A stretch of 64,000 nucleotides of DNA from Microcystis wesenbergii NRERC-220 (GTDB lineage Bacteria; Cyanobacteriota; Cyanobacteriia; Cyanobacteriales; Microcystaceae): contig NZ_JAVSJA010000001.1 of NCBI RefSeq assembly GCF_032027425.1, positions 372,001 to 436,000 of the forward strand. Reading direction: 5' to 3'. The notes under the pieces are model-generated. The model was not told the origin of the DNA and ran no database searches. It worked only from the letters and a program-made list of their open reading frames with translations. Shown here piece by piece: positions 29,741-37,298 of this stretch (position 1 is the first letter of the stretch; each line of letters opens with the position of its first letter). A program made the position numbers and the translations under genes.

Positions 29741-30850
29741 ATGTCCAATGCTGTCGCTGTTTTGCCCCTGTTAATCGCCCCCGCACAAGTGATTCGGGGT
29801 GACAATGCCCTAGAAGAATCCACCGGCAAGTTAGCGGATTTGGGTAAACGTCCCCTCGTGGTGGGCGGCGATCGCAATTTAGCTTTTTTGTCATCTCCCC
29901 TGAAAAATCTCACTCCTAGCTATCACAGTTATGCCCCCGATTGTTCGGAAAATTCCCTAGCATATTTAAAGGCATCTGTCAAGAGTCATGAGGCAGATTT
30001 TATCATCGGTGTGGGTGGCGGCAAAGCCCTCGATACGGCCAAATTACTCGCCCATCAGTGCCATTTGCCGATCGCCACGATTCCCACCTCCGCCGCTACC
30101 TGTGCCGCTTGGACAGCCCTATCTAACGTCTATTCCGACGCGGGGGCGTTTCTTTACGATCTGTCCCTAGCCCGTTGTCCGGATTTATTAATTCTCGATT
30201 ACGGTATTATCCAAACTGCCCCGAAAAGAACCTTAATCGCCGGTATTGGCGATGCGATCGCTAAATGGTACGAGGCCTCCGTCAGTAGCGGTCATTCCAC
30301 AGAAACCCTGATCATTGCCGCTGTCCAACAGGCCCGGGTTTTGCGGGACATTCTTTTCCAAAAATCCCCGGCAGCCCTGGAAAATATCGGCGGGGAGGAC
30401 TGGAAACAGGTGGTAGATGCCACCGTTTTATTAGCCGGAGTAATTGGTGGTTTAGGGGGTGCTAATTGTCGTACCGTGGCCGCCCATGCAATTCATAATG
30501 GTTTAACCCATATTCCCGCTTGCCATCATGCCCTGCACGGGGAAAAAGTCGCCTACGGAATTCTCGCCCAATTGCGTCTAGAGGAAATAGTTTTGGGTAA
30601 TCAATTGGCAGTATCGGCCCGGGGGCAACTAATCCAGTTTTATGAACAAATTGGTTTACCGAAATCCCTAGAGGATTTAGGATTAAGAGATGTTTCCCTT
30701 GCCCAATTGCGCCACGCGGCCGCAATTGCCTGTCAGCCTAATTCGGACATTCATCGTTTACCTTTTACGGTTTCCCCCGAACAAGTTATGGCGGCCATGG
30801 TTTCCACTACCACTGCCGATACGATCGGGCAGAAAGTTAAAGCTAATTAA
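29741..30850 (+). CDS. GldA-like iron-containing alcohol/glycerol dehydrogenase family
   Basis: A 369-residue NAD-dependent dehydrogenase of the type III (GldA-like) family. The nucleotide-binding loop is GVGGGKALDTAK near residue 90. Metal ligands fit GIGDAIAKWYEA near 167, AHAIHNGLTHIP near 247 and CHHALHGEKVAYG near 263. ATIPTSAATCAAWTALS near 110 is also typical of this cyanobacterial subgroup, whose substrate is not settled; glycerol is only the namesake. It follows ycf51 by 19 nt. Confidence 0.85.
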   Translation: MSNAVAVLPLLIAPAQVIRGDNALEESTGKLADLGKRPLVVGGDRNLAFLSSPLKNLTPSYHSYAPDCSENSLAYLKASVKSHEADFIIGVGGGKALDTAKLLAHQCHLPIATIPTSAATCAAWTALSNVYSDAGAFLYDLSLARCPDLLILDYGIIQTAPKRTLIAGIGDAIAKWYEASVSSGHSTETLIIAAVQQARVLRDILFQKSPAALENIGGEDWKQVVDATVLLAGVIGGLGGANCRTVAAHAIHNGLTHIPACHHALHGEKVAYGILAQLRLEEIVLGNQLAVSARGQLIQFYEQIGLPKSLEDLGLRDVSLAQLRHAAAIACQPNSDIHRLPFTVSPEQVMAAMVSTTTADTIGQKVKAN

Positions 30851-30879
30851 GGGCAATATTTTCGGGATTTATTAATAAA

Positions 30880-31306
30880 ATGCCCGTTATCAGTCGTAAG
30901 AAATTAAATGAATTTGCCGAAAGGTATCCCGAAACAAAATCAGCATTAAAAGAATGGTATCAAAAAATGAAGACAGGACAATTTCAGTCCATAGCAGAAT
31001 TAAGAACCATTTTCCCCAATGCTGACGAAGTAGGAAAACTGACTGTATTTAACATAGGCGGAAATAAGATTAGACTCATAGCAGCGATTCATTACATCGA
31101 CAAAAAATTTATAGCGCTTCCTAAGCTAGTGAGGTACATCTATTTTCTTCCCTTTTGCCTTTTGCCGTTCGGCTGAGCTCACGGCCGAAGCCTCTTGCCT
31201 TTTGCCTAAAACCCATAACTTTTGTACCTCAGCAGACTGAAAAACGCTATATATTCGAGAAGTTTTAACTCATGCTGAATAGGACAAAAACAAATGGAAG
31301 GAGTAA
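30880..31306 (+). pseudogene. higB: HigB-type toxin interrupted by a MITE-like insertion
   Basis: The first 69 codons (MPVISRKKLNEFAERYPETK, later VGKLTVFNIGGNKIRLIAAI) match the HigB/RelE-like host-inhibition toxin family. At 31111 a ~140-bp element starts; beyond it at 31249 the family C-terminus resumes as YIREVLTHAE, a stop (TAG where Tyr would be expected), then DKNKWKE and the natural stop at 31304-31306. A truncated 98-residue product reading into the element is possible but would lack the catalytic C-terminal region. An antitoxin gene follows 4 nt later. Confidence 0.8.
31111..31250 (+). mobile_element. MITE-like element in the higB gene (ATAGCG...CGCTAT)
   Basis: The left end ATAGCGCTTCCTAAGCTAGT and the right end, read inversely, ATAGCGTTTTTCAGTCTGCT share scattered matches and then both continue GAGGTACA, giving ~30-bp imperfect terminal repeats. 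Inside are GCCTTTT heptamers around the GCCGTTCGGCTGAGCTCACG palindrome. Removing it rejoins toxin codons FI-YIREVL. Flanking TATA suggests a short A/T-rich target. Confidence 0.75.
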
Positions 31307-31310
31307 AAAA

Positions 31311-31532
31311 ATGCCGACGATAGATTTAGAGAAAACACAGCAAGCTTGGACAAACTTAAAGCCAATACTCTTTATTCCTCGTAGCGAATCAGAATATGAA
31401 CAATTAGTAATTATGTTAGATAATTTGATAGATGAAATAGGAGAAAATGAAAATAATCCTCTTGCTTCTTTAATGGAAATTTTGGGAATATTAATAAAAA
31501 ATTATGAACAGGAGAATGTTCCCGAATTATAA
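31311..31532 (+). CDS. higA: HigA-type antitoxin, truncated (no HTH domain)
   Basis: A 73-residue protein from the ATG at 31311, which has GGAAGGAG 8 nt upstream. MPTIDLEKTQQAWTNLKPIL and YEQLVIMLDNLIDEIGENE are the N-terminal half of HigA-type antitoxins. The frame stops after YEQENVPEL, where family members continue into an XRE helix-turn-helix; no HTH-like sequence is found downstream in any frame by eye. It can probably still bind toxin but not operator DNA, or it is simply decaying. Confidence 0.7.
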   Translation: MPTIDLEKTQQAWTNLKPILFIPRSESEYEQLVIMLDNLIDEIGENENNPLASLMEILGILIKNYEQENVPEL

Positions 31533-31603
31533 ATGGTAGGGGTGGTGCGTTCCCAAATATTGGTTAACCTTGAAATTGTCATGTTTTCAGGGAGGACACC
31601 CTA

Positions 31604-31708
31604 GGAAAGAATGCGAGCGCCCTGCAAGAAAATATCCTTACCCTCCTGATCGCCTACGAAACCGCCGGCGATCGGGAACAGGCGATCGCCGCTCCCCTGC
31701 AATCTTAA
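31604..31708 (+). pseudogene. Short coding remnant, family not recognised
   Basis: An in-frame stretch reading ALQENILTLLIAYETAGDRE and ending AIAAPLQS with a stop, containing a GCGATCGC site. It has no start or upstream domain. It may be the tail of a lost gene; TPR-like character is possible but unproven. Confidence 0.35.
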
Positions 31709-31718
31709 CGAGTAATTT

Positions 31719-31804
31719 ATACTAAATCCAGTTATTAAAGACTGATTGTTTATTCCCATGAGTGCCTGTCCTGATATGTAGCCTATACTCAACGGATTTA
31801 GTAT
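31719..31804 (+). mobile_element. MITE-like element with ATACTAAATCC termini, copy A
   Basis: An 86-bp element with exact 11-bp terminal inverted repeats ATACTAAATCC/GGATTTAGTAT. Inside are GTTATTAAAGACTGATT and GCCTATACTCAAC. The same element, inverted and enlarged, is at 53168-53299. A related fragment ATACTAAATCCTG lies at 45069. Around it, the 31533-32123 gap holds only the remnant above and a candidate promoter. Confidence 0.8.
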
Positions 31805-31993
31805 TAGATAGTCAACAGCTTATTGCAATGGGGACAAACCATTAAGCGAATCGAATAATTGTAAATTTTTGTCAAGAGGTGCGGTCAGATCGAAGAATCA
31901 TCGCTATAACTCCAGAAAAATCCTGTTATTTTAGCTTATTGTCAGAAATTTAGTTAATTGCGCTAAAATGGGGTGATATGCCGAAAGTTTCCG

Positions 31994-31999
31994 TATAAT
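31994..31999 (+). promoter_or_regulatory. Candidate -10 for the glucan lyase operon
   Basis: TATAAT at 31994-31999 lies ~125 nt before the 86-aa gene. I see no good -35 at 17-18 nt. The following leader has short pairings (ATAG/CTAT, GAGG/CCTC, ATCCAA/TTGGAT at 32016 and 32090) so a structured 5' leader is possible. The later CCCACCTACTTT resembles CACCTACCTACTT upstream of the kinase gene at 10722. Confidence 0.35.
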
Positions 32000-32123
32000 C
32001 CATAGTTAGGCGTACATCCAAGCTATAGGAGACCACGAGGCTCAACACATCCTCTGTTCATATCGCAATTGCTCGTACTTGAAAGGATTGGATTTTTATT
32101 CCACCCACCTACTTTAGGAAGCC

Positions 32124-32384
32124 ATGAACAAATTGCTAAAATCTTATCACGCAGTTCGGGAATTTCTAGAATTTCACACGCAGATTTATGGCACAGGGAG
32201 AATGCAAAAATTTCATGCCAACGACTTTAATACCCTTTACGAAGATGTATTAATGAGTCCGGGAGATACCCATATTCCCTTTGCTAGTGTCGATGAAGAA
32301 GGAAGATTTTTCTATCCTTGGCATCAATATTATGCTGATACTGATTGTATTTGGATGGCGAATGAATTTCATCCCATCAGCTAA
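32124..32384 (+). CDS. Hypothetical 86-residue protein upstream of the glucan lyase
   Basis: An 86-residue protein (MNKLLKSYHAVREFLEFHTQ ... GDTHIPFASVDEEGRFFYPW, then HQYYADTDCIWMANEFHPIS). It is rich in aromatic and acidic residues, has no signal peptide or membrane segment, and I do not recognise a family. The glucan lyase ATG is 39 nt downstream with no terminator between, so the two are likely one operon and the small protein may act with the enzyme or its product. No function is claimed. Confidence 0.6.
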   Translation: MNKLLKSYHAVREFLEFHTQIYGTGRMQKFHANDFNTLYEDVLMSPGDTHIPFASVDEEGRFFYPWHQYYADTDCIWMANEFHPIS

Positions 32385-32423
32385 ATACTCAATTTAATCT
32401 TTGTAACTTAATTGGAGTCAATC

Positions 32424-35400
32424 ATGTTAAATGAAATTTTTGCGGCTAATGATGCCTATAAATTCCTGAAAGTAGAAGACTATTTTTATCGTTATAAAGA
32501 ATGGGAAAAATTAGAAAAAGTCACTTCTCATTCTTTTGACCAAGATAGCGAGCGTCTCAGTCTTAAATTTACCAAAGCCGACGGGAGAAACTGCTGTCTG
32601 TTAATTCAATTTATTCAAAAAGATACTTTTCGTGTGCGATTCAATCCCAGTTACGAATCTGGTGAACAATATCCTACAGAAAATACTCGCTCGGTTGTTA
32701 TGGATAGCATTGAAGAACTTAGAACAGTTCTCAAAGCTAGTGAAAATTTCCAAGTAAGTATTCAGGAAAATAATGAACAAGTTGAACTGAAAACACAAGG
32801 GACAGATGACCATCCTAGCTTAAAAATGGTTGTCAAGTTTAATCCTTTTGTGATTGAAGTGTTTGGCTTCTCTACCGAAACTAATGACTATTTCAGAGTT
32901 TGGCAAACCGCTAATCCTGGAATCTACTATACTTCTAATGGAGCAGAAGATTATGCCATTATCCAAGCGGTAAATAAACCAGCTACTGCCAAATATATTG
33001 GCTTTGGGGAACAAGGAGGACAGGGTTTAACCAAAAATACAGCCCAGTTGAATTATTTCAACTTTGATAATATGCGCTATCGACAGGTTTATAATCGAGG
33101 TCCTTTAGATGACAGAGAACCCCTTTACCATTCTGATCCTTTCTTTTTTGAATTTAATGGTGTTCCCGATCAAAAGAGTGTTAATGCCATTTTTATTGAT
33201 AACCCCGGTCAAATCTTGGTTGATGTGGGTTATATGAATTCTGGTCGCTATATGTTTGGAACTCGCTTTGGTATCTTAGATTACTTTTTCTTTTTAAATA
33301 GTGAACCCCGTCATGTCTTAGACGATTTTACCTCAATTGTCGGTCGTCCCCGTTTAAAACCTCGCTACATTTTAGGCTATCATCAGGGATGTTATGGTTA
33401 TGATAGTCGAGGTAGTGTCGAATGGGCTGTTGGAAAATATCGAGATTATCAGATTCCTTTGGATGGTCTTCATATTGATGTAGATATTCAACATAACTAC
33501 CAAACTTTTACCATTGATACTAATAAGTTTCCTGACCCTTTATCAATGTTTGATAATTTGCGAAAAAAGGGGTTAAAATGCAGTACAAATATAACTCCTG
33601 TTATTAGTAACAAAGATATCAATTATCAGACCTATCAGGAAGGATTAAGCAATAGTTATTTCGTCTTAGATAAACGTTATGACCCCGATAATCCTGCTAG
33701 TCGCTCCTATCAGTGCTATGGTGGAGGCAACGAATATCGTCCCAATGATCCCGATAAAATACAAGGATTTAACAGTGGTCAACCTTATATCGGAGAAGTT
33801 TATTATGGCAATGATGCCTATGGCAATGAGTTAGGAACGCCAGGTCATTATCCTGATTTTGGGCGAGGCGAAGTGCGAAAATGGTGGGGAACCCAATATC
33901 AATATCTCTTTGATATGGGGTTAGAAATGGTCTGGCAAGATATGACAACCCCTGCTATTCGTGAGACTCGTGGGGACATGAAAGGGTTTCCTTTTCAACT
34001 CTATGTGACCAGTGATTTTATTTCTGGTGTCACGCCTCAATTAACCCCTGCAATTAAAGTCTGGAACCTTTATGCTTACAATCTCCATAAAGCGACTTAT
34101 CATGGACTAAATTATCTACCTGGACGGGATAATAAACGCAACTTTATCATTGGGCGAGGTAGTTTTACTGGCTCTCATCGCTTTTCAGGATTATGGACGG
34201 GAGATAATGCTTCGGATTGGGATTTTCTGCGGATGAATGTTTCTCAGGTTCTTTGCTTGGGAATGTGTGGACTTGCTATCTGCGGTCAAGATATCGGTGG
34301 TTTTGAAACCTCATCTATAGATGATGGAAAATGGGCAAGTCCTGAGCTTTTAATTCGTTGGACAGTGGCAGGTGCTTTCTTACCTTGGTTCAGAAATCAT
34401 TATGTCCGAAAAGGACGCAAGGAATTTCAAGAACCATTTATGTATTTAGAATACTTCCAAGAAAGGAATCTGCCTATTCCTCAACCCCAAGATTTGTATG
34501 CAATGGTATTGCCGATTTGCAAACATTATATTGAATTGCGCTATCGGTTGATGCAGCTTTTCTATGACTGCCTTTTCGAGAATTGTTTGGATGGAATGCC
34601 GATTTGCCGTCCTATGTTTCTTAATGATCCTCAAGACCAGTCTCTTTATAATGATAAAGAATATTTCCTTGACAACCAGTTTTTTGTTGGAAAGGATCTT
34701 CTCATTTCTCCTGTTACCAAACCTCAAGCGGAGACGAATGGAGGTAAATGGGATGTTTATCTACCCCAAGGTAGTAATTGGTATTGTTTTATGAACAACC
34801 AACTACCTTTAGCCAGTTTAGTTGAAGGAGGAACGACGATTCGAGATTTTGATGCGAATCTTAATCTTGAGGGGAAACACATTAATTTCATCGTTCCTAT
34901 CTATGTTCGTTCAGGTGCAATTATTCCCATGATTGAGCTTGAACAATATGTAGGAGAACTGAATCAGCAAGGTAAACCCAATCCTATTACTTTGAATATT
35001 TACCCCGGTCAAAGTGGTGAATATACAATGTATTTAGATGATGGGGTGAGTCGTTCTTCAGCAGTGGACAAACCGGAAGAGCAAGGGGGTGATCCACTAG
35101 CGAAGAGTGAATATCGCCAAACTCAGATTACCCATCAATACATAGCACCGAAAAATCGTGAGATTAAGATAGAGCGTATTCATGATAAATATACGCCTAA
35201 GTACGAGACGTTTTTCTTTGTTGCTATTTTGCACGATCCTTCTGAAACTCAGGGAAGCTCTGGTTCTTTGAATAAAGTTATTCTCAACAATCAAGAAATC
35301 CAGAAATTAGGCAATGGAGATTATAATGCCCTCAATGGGGCTAGTTTGAATGCTTGGTATTATAACCCAACCATTAATATTAGCTTTATTAAGGTATTTG

Positions 35401-35441
35401 ATAATCTCCCTTCGGTCACGATAACTTTGGAGTATGCTTAG
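32424..35441 (+). CDS. Alpha-1,4-glucan lyase-like GH31 enzyme
   Basis: A 1005-residue GH31 protein from the ATG at 32424 (GGAG 7 nt upstream). Segments LKPRYILGYHQGCYGYDSRG, IPLDGLHIDVDIQHNYQTFT and MVWQDMTTPAI resemble red-algal and fungal alpha-1,4-glucan lyases rather than bacterial alpha-glucosidases. The candidate nucleophile is Asp506 in WQDMTTP and the candidate second catalytic Asp is Asp594 in LWTGDNAS. The C-terminal PVYVRSGAIIPMIE-like and YLDDGVSRSSA segments are also shared. Lyases split alpha-1,4-glucan by beta-elimination to 1,5-anhydrofructose (EC 4.2.2.13). No signal peptide, so the substrate would be intracellular glycogen. I see no GCGATCGC in the gene, unlike many neighbours, which fits acquisition. 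Lyase versus hydrolase activity is inferred from similarity. Confidence 0.85.
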   Translation: MLNEIFAANDAYKFLKVEDYFYRYKEWEKLEKVTSHSFDQDSERLSLKFTKADGRNCCLLIQFIQKDTFRVRFNPSYESGEQYPTENTRSVVMDSIEELRTVLKASENFQVSIQENNEQVELKTQGTDDHPSLKMVVKFNPFVIEVFGFSTETNDYFRVWQTANPGIYYTSNGAEDYAIIQAVNKPATAKYIGFGEQGGQGLTKNTAQLNYFNFDNMRYRQVYNRGPLDDREPLYHSDPFFFEFNGVPDQKSVNAIFIDNPGQILVDVGYMNSGRYMFGTRFGILDYFFFLNSEPRHVLDDFTSIVGRPRLKPRYILGYHQGCYGYDSRGSVEWAVGKYRDYQIPLDGLHIDVDIQHNYQTFTIDTNKFPDPLSMFDNLRKKGLKCSTNITPVISNKDINYQTYQEGLSNSYFVLDKRYDPDNPASRSYQCYGGGNEYRPNDPDKIQGFNSGQPYIGEVYYGNDAYGNELGTPGHYPDFGRGEVRKWWGTQYQYLFDMGLEMVWQDMTTPAIRETRGDMKGFPFQLYVTSDFISGVTPQLTPAIKVWNLYAYNLHKATYHGLNYLPGRDNKRNFIIGRGSFTGSHRFSGLWTGDNASDWDFLRMNVSQVLCLGMCGLAICGQDIGGFETSSIDDGKWASPELLIRWTVAGAFLPWFRNHYVRKGRKEFQEPFMYLEYFQERNLPIPQPQDLYAMVLPICKHYIELRYRLMQLFYDCLFENCLDGMPICRPMFLNDPQDQSLYNDKEYFLDNQFFVGKDLLISPVTKPQAETNGGKWDVYLPQGSNWYCFMNNQLPLASLVEGGTTIRDFDANLNLEGKHINFIVPIYVRSGAIIPMIELEQYVGELNQQGKPNPITLNIYPGQSGEYTMYLDDGVSRSSAVDKPEEQGGDPLAKSEYRQTQITHQYIAPKNREIKIERIHDKYTPKYETFFFVAILHDPSETQGSSGSLNKVILNNQEIQKLGNGDYNALNGASLNAWYYNPTINISFIKVFDNLPSVTITLEYA

Positions 35442-35476
35442 ACCCACATTATGTGGTGTCTTCAAAATAAAGTTTT

Positions 35477-35509
35477 GACTGCCTGTAAATAAATAAAAAA
35501 CAGGCAGTC
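35477..35509 (+). terminator. Hairpin after the glucan lyase gene
   Basis: GACTGCCTGT (35477-35486) and ACAGGCAGTC (35500-35509) form a perfect 10-bp stem with a 13-nt A-rich loop, 36 nt past the stop. No long T-run follows, so termination is likely but not certain. Confidence 0.6.
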
Positions 35510-35528
35510 GAAACCTTATGTCCACAGC

Positions 35529-35681
35529 TTATTTTTTTTTGTTCTTCGTTACTTGGTATGGTTTGATCGGGGGGCATAAATCGACTAAATCCTTATCCGG
35601 CAAAAGACTTAATTGATTAGTTCGTTCTAGTCGGGTGTGGGGTAAAATCGGTGGCGATCGGCTTTCTCCATGGTTCAGGTT
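35529..35681 (-). pseudogene. C-terminal coding remnant on the minus strand
   Basis: A 50-codon open stretch with protein-like composition (SRSPPILPHTRLERTNQLSL, then LPDKDLVDLCPPIKPYQ) and a lysine-rich end. It is bounded upstream by a stop at 35682-35684 and has no start codon. It looks like the tail of a lost gene; family unknown. The rest of the 35442-35760 gap has a CCGTC/GACGG hairpin near 35728-35742. Confidence 0.35.
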
Positions 35682-35760
35682 CTAGCATATATCGTGTAAA
35701 TGCGCTAATATTCAAACTAAAGCCGTCCTCAAAAGACGGGGTTTGGGACTCAATTTTTCG

Positions 35761-36894
35761 ATGACGACAATAATCGACGAGTTAAGGCAACAGTGGCAAG
35801 ATCGCCTCTCTCAAACAGAGGATTCCTTAACCGATCGCCAACGGGATACCATTATCAATTGGTTACTCGGTGAAGATAGCCAACGTTGGGAAACTTTGGA
35901 CCAGAGAGATTTAGAAATCGCTAAACGGGGATTAGTCTATCTTTGGCAAATTCTGCGGCAACGCTATCTGAAAGTTAGTCCCACCCGCGCCTATCGTAAC
36001 CTGATTGATCGTCTCGGCGCTTGTGTCACTCTCCGGCAACAAATTCGCACTTGGGTTTCCCTAAGTCGCGATCGTCAGCAAGCGGTGGCCGATGTCTTGC
36101 AAGAAATTATTCAAGAGATGTTAAATAGCGATCGCTATCTACAATCCCAGTTAGCATGGATCGCTCGTTGTACCAATGATCAAGCTACTCGTGATCAGCT
36201 GCTGTTAGCCACCCTAGAGGAATACGCCCTGCGTCCGATCCGCAATCAACCCCTGTTAGCCTATCGTTTTGTTAATTATCTCCGTCGTCAATCGAGAAGC
36301 GGTATCACTAATGTGCCGCGGCAAGAAATGATCCGGATTCTCTCCGATGAAATTAGTGGCGATGAGGGGGAAAATAGCTTAAGTTTACTGGATCAAAATG
36401 CGATCGCTACCGACGAAGATCAACGCACTTGTCAAGAAGCGCAAATTCTCCGGGCAAAAGTTCAAGAGAGTTTTGCTAGGTATCTAGAGGAAAATGTTAG
36501 TCCGGAGGCGGTGACTTGGTTTAACCTCTATCTAGGGGGCGAAAGCCAAGATGCGATCGCCAAAGCGATGAATATTCCCATTCAACGGATTTATCGTATC
36601 CGGGAAAAAGTTGGCTATCATGCGATTAAGGTTTTTGCCCTCAAGGAAGGGACAGAATTAATCAGTGAATGGTTACAAATCAGCCCGAAAGAGCATAATT
36701 TTGGCTTAACTCTCAGTCAATGGCAAAGTTACTATGCTGGCCTTTCTCCCACGGGTAAAAGCGTTATCGATGGCTTAAAAGCGGGTAAAACCCTTGAGGA
36801 AATCGCCGGGGAATTAAACTGTAAACGCACGCAAGTGGTCAAAGAATGGACGAAACTTTATCTAAGCGCCCAAAGTCTCAGGACAAAAACCTAA
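35761..36894 (+). CDS. HetZ-related protein
   Basis: A 377-residue protein from the ATG at 35761 (MTTIIDELRQQWQDRLSQTE). DRQRDTIINWLLGEDSQRWE, PTRAYRNLIDRLGACVTLRQ, AWIARCTNDQATRDQLL and YRFVNYLRRQSRSG match cyanobacterial HetZ and HetZ-like proteins, HetZ being needed early in heterocyst differentiation in Anabaena. The C-terminal third has two sigma-like helix-turn-helix segments (SQDAIAKAMNIPIQRIYRI and KTLEEIAGELNCKRTQVVKE). In a unicellular organism it must have another role, perhaps a DNA-binding regulator. A TTG 18 nt upstream is a less likely start. Confidence 0.82.
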   Translation: MTTIIDELRQQWQDRLSQTEDSLTDRQRDTIINWLLGEDSQRWETLDQRDLEIAKRGLVYLWQILRQRYLKVSPTRAYRNLIDRLGACVTLRQQIRTWVSLSRDRQQAVADVLQEIIQEMLNSDRYLQSQLAWIARCTNDQATRDQLLLATLEEYALRPIRNQPLLAYRFVNYLRRQSRSGITNVPRQEMIRILSDEISGDEGENSLSLLDQNAIATDEDQRTCQEAQILRAKVQESFARYLEENVSPEAVTWFNLYLGGESQDAIAKAMNIPIQRIYRIREKVGYHAIKVFALKEGTELISEWLQISPKEHNFGLTLSQWQSYYAGLSPTGKSVIDGLKAGKTLEEIAGELNCKRTQVVKEWTKLYLSAQSLRTKT

Positions 36895-37040
36895 TCAGTT
36901 ATCAGTTATCAGTTATCAGTTATCAGTTATCAGTTATCAGTTATCAGTTATCAGTTATCAGTTATCAGTTATCAGTTATCAGTTATCAGTTATCAGTTAT
37001 CAGTTATCAGTTATCAGTTATCAGTTATCAGTTATCAGTT
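36895..37040. repeat. Tandem AGTTATC heptamer array (~21 copies)
   Basis: 146 bp of almost perfect (TCAGTTA)n starting one base after the hetZ-like stop, ending in TTCACTGAG. CCCACAC/CCCCACA heptamers follow at 37054-37108. The array codes in all frames without stops on one strand (ISYQLSV repeats), which is an artefact. Confidence 0.95.
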
Positions 37041-37137
37041 CACTGAGAAAACTACCCACACCCCACACCCCACACCCCACACCCCACAACCCACACCCCA
37101 CAACCCATCCCCTTTTTGATTTTTGACTTCAAGAAAT

Positions 37138-37296
37138 ATGTGGATTATTAGCAAAAAAGTCGGGGTATTTACCCATTATTTAACCTCTACTGGAACATTT
37201 ACACCTACCATGGACAAAGCCAGTAAATTTTCTGCTCGGGAAATGGCGGATATTATGGCTAAAAAATACGGGGGAATAGTAGAGGCCATGAGATAA
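37138..37296 (+). CDS. Small 52-residue protein coupled to the photolyase gene
   Basis: A short protein (MWIISKKVGVFTHYLTSTGT, then SAREMADIMAKKYGGIVEAM) ending two bases before the photolyase ATG. The pattern, a beta hairpin with FT..L followed by an amphipathic helix, is coherent and lacks repeat character. There is no clear ribosome-binding site (CTTCAAGAAAT precedes). The close junction suggests co-translation. No family is recognised. Confidence 0.5.
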   Translation: MWIISKKVGVFTHYLTSTGTFTPTMDKASKFSAREMADIMAKKYGGIVEAMR

Positions 37297-37298
37297 TT

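Noticed and set aside
36895-37040. CRISPR array considered for the regular repeats
   Set aside because: Units are contiguous 7-mers without spacers; none of the window's repeats has the repeat-spacer layout and no cas gene is present.
36846-37046. 66-residue frame made of ISYQLSV repeats after the hetZ-like gene
   Set aside because: It is a translation of the TTATCAG heptamer array, not a protein; 7-bp units without stops give open frames.
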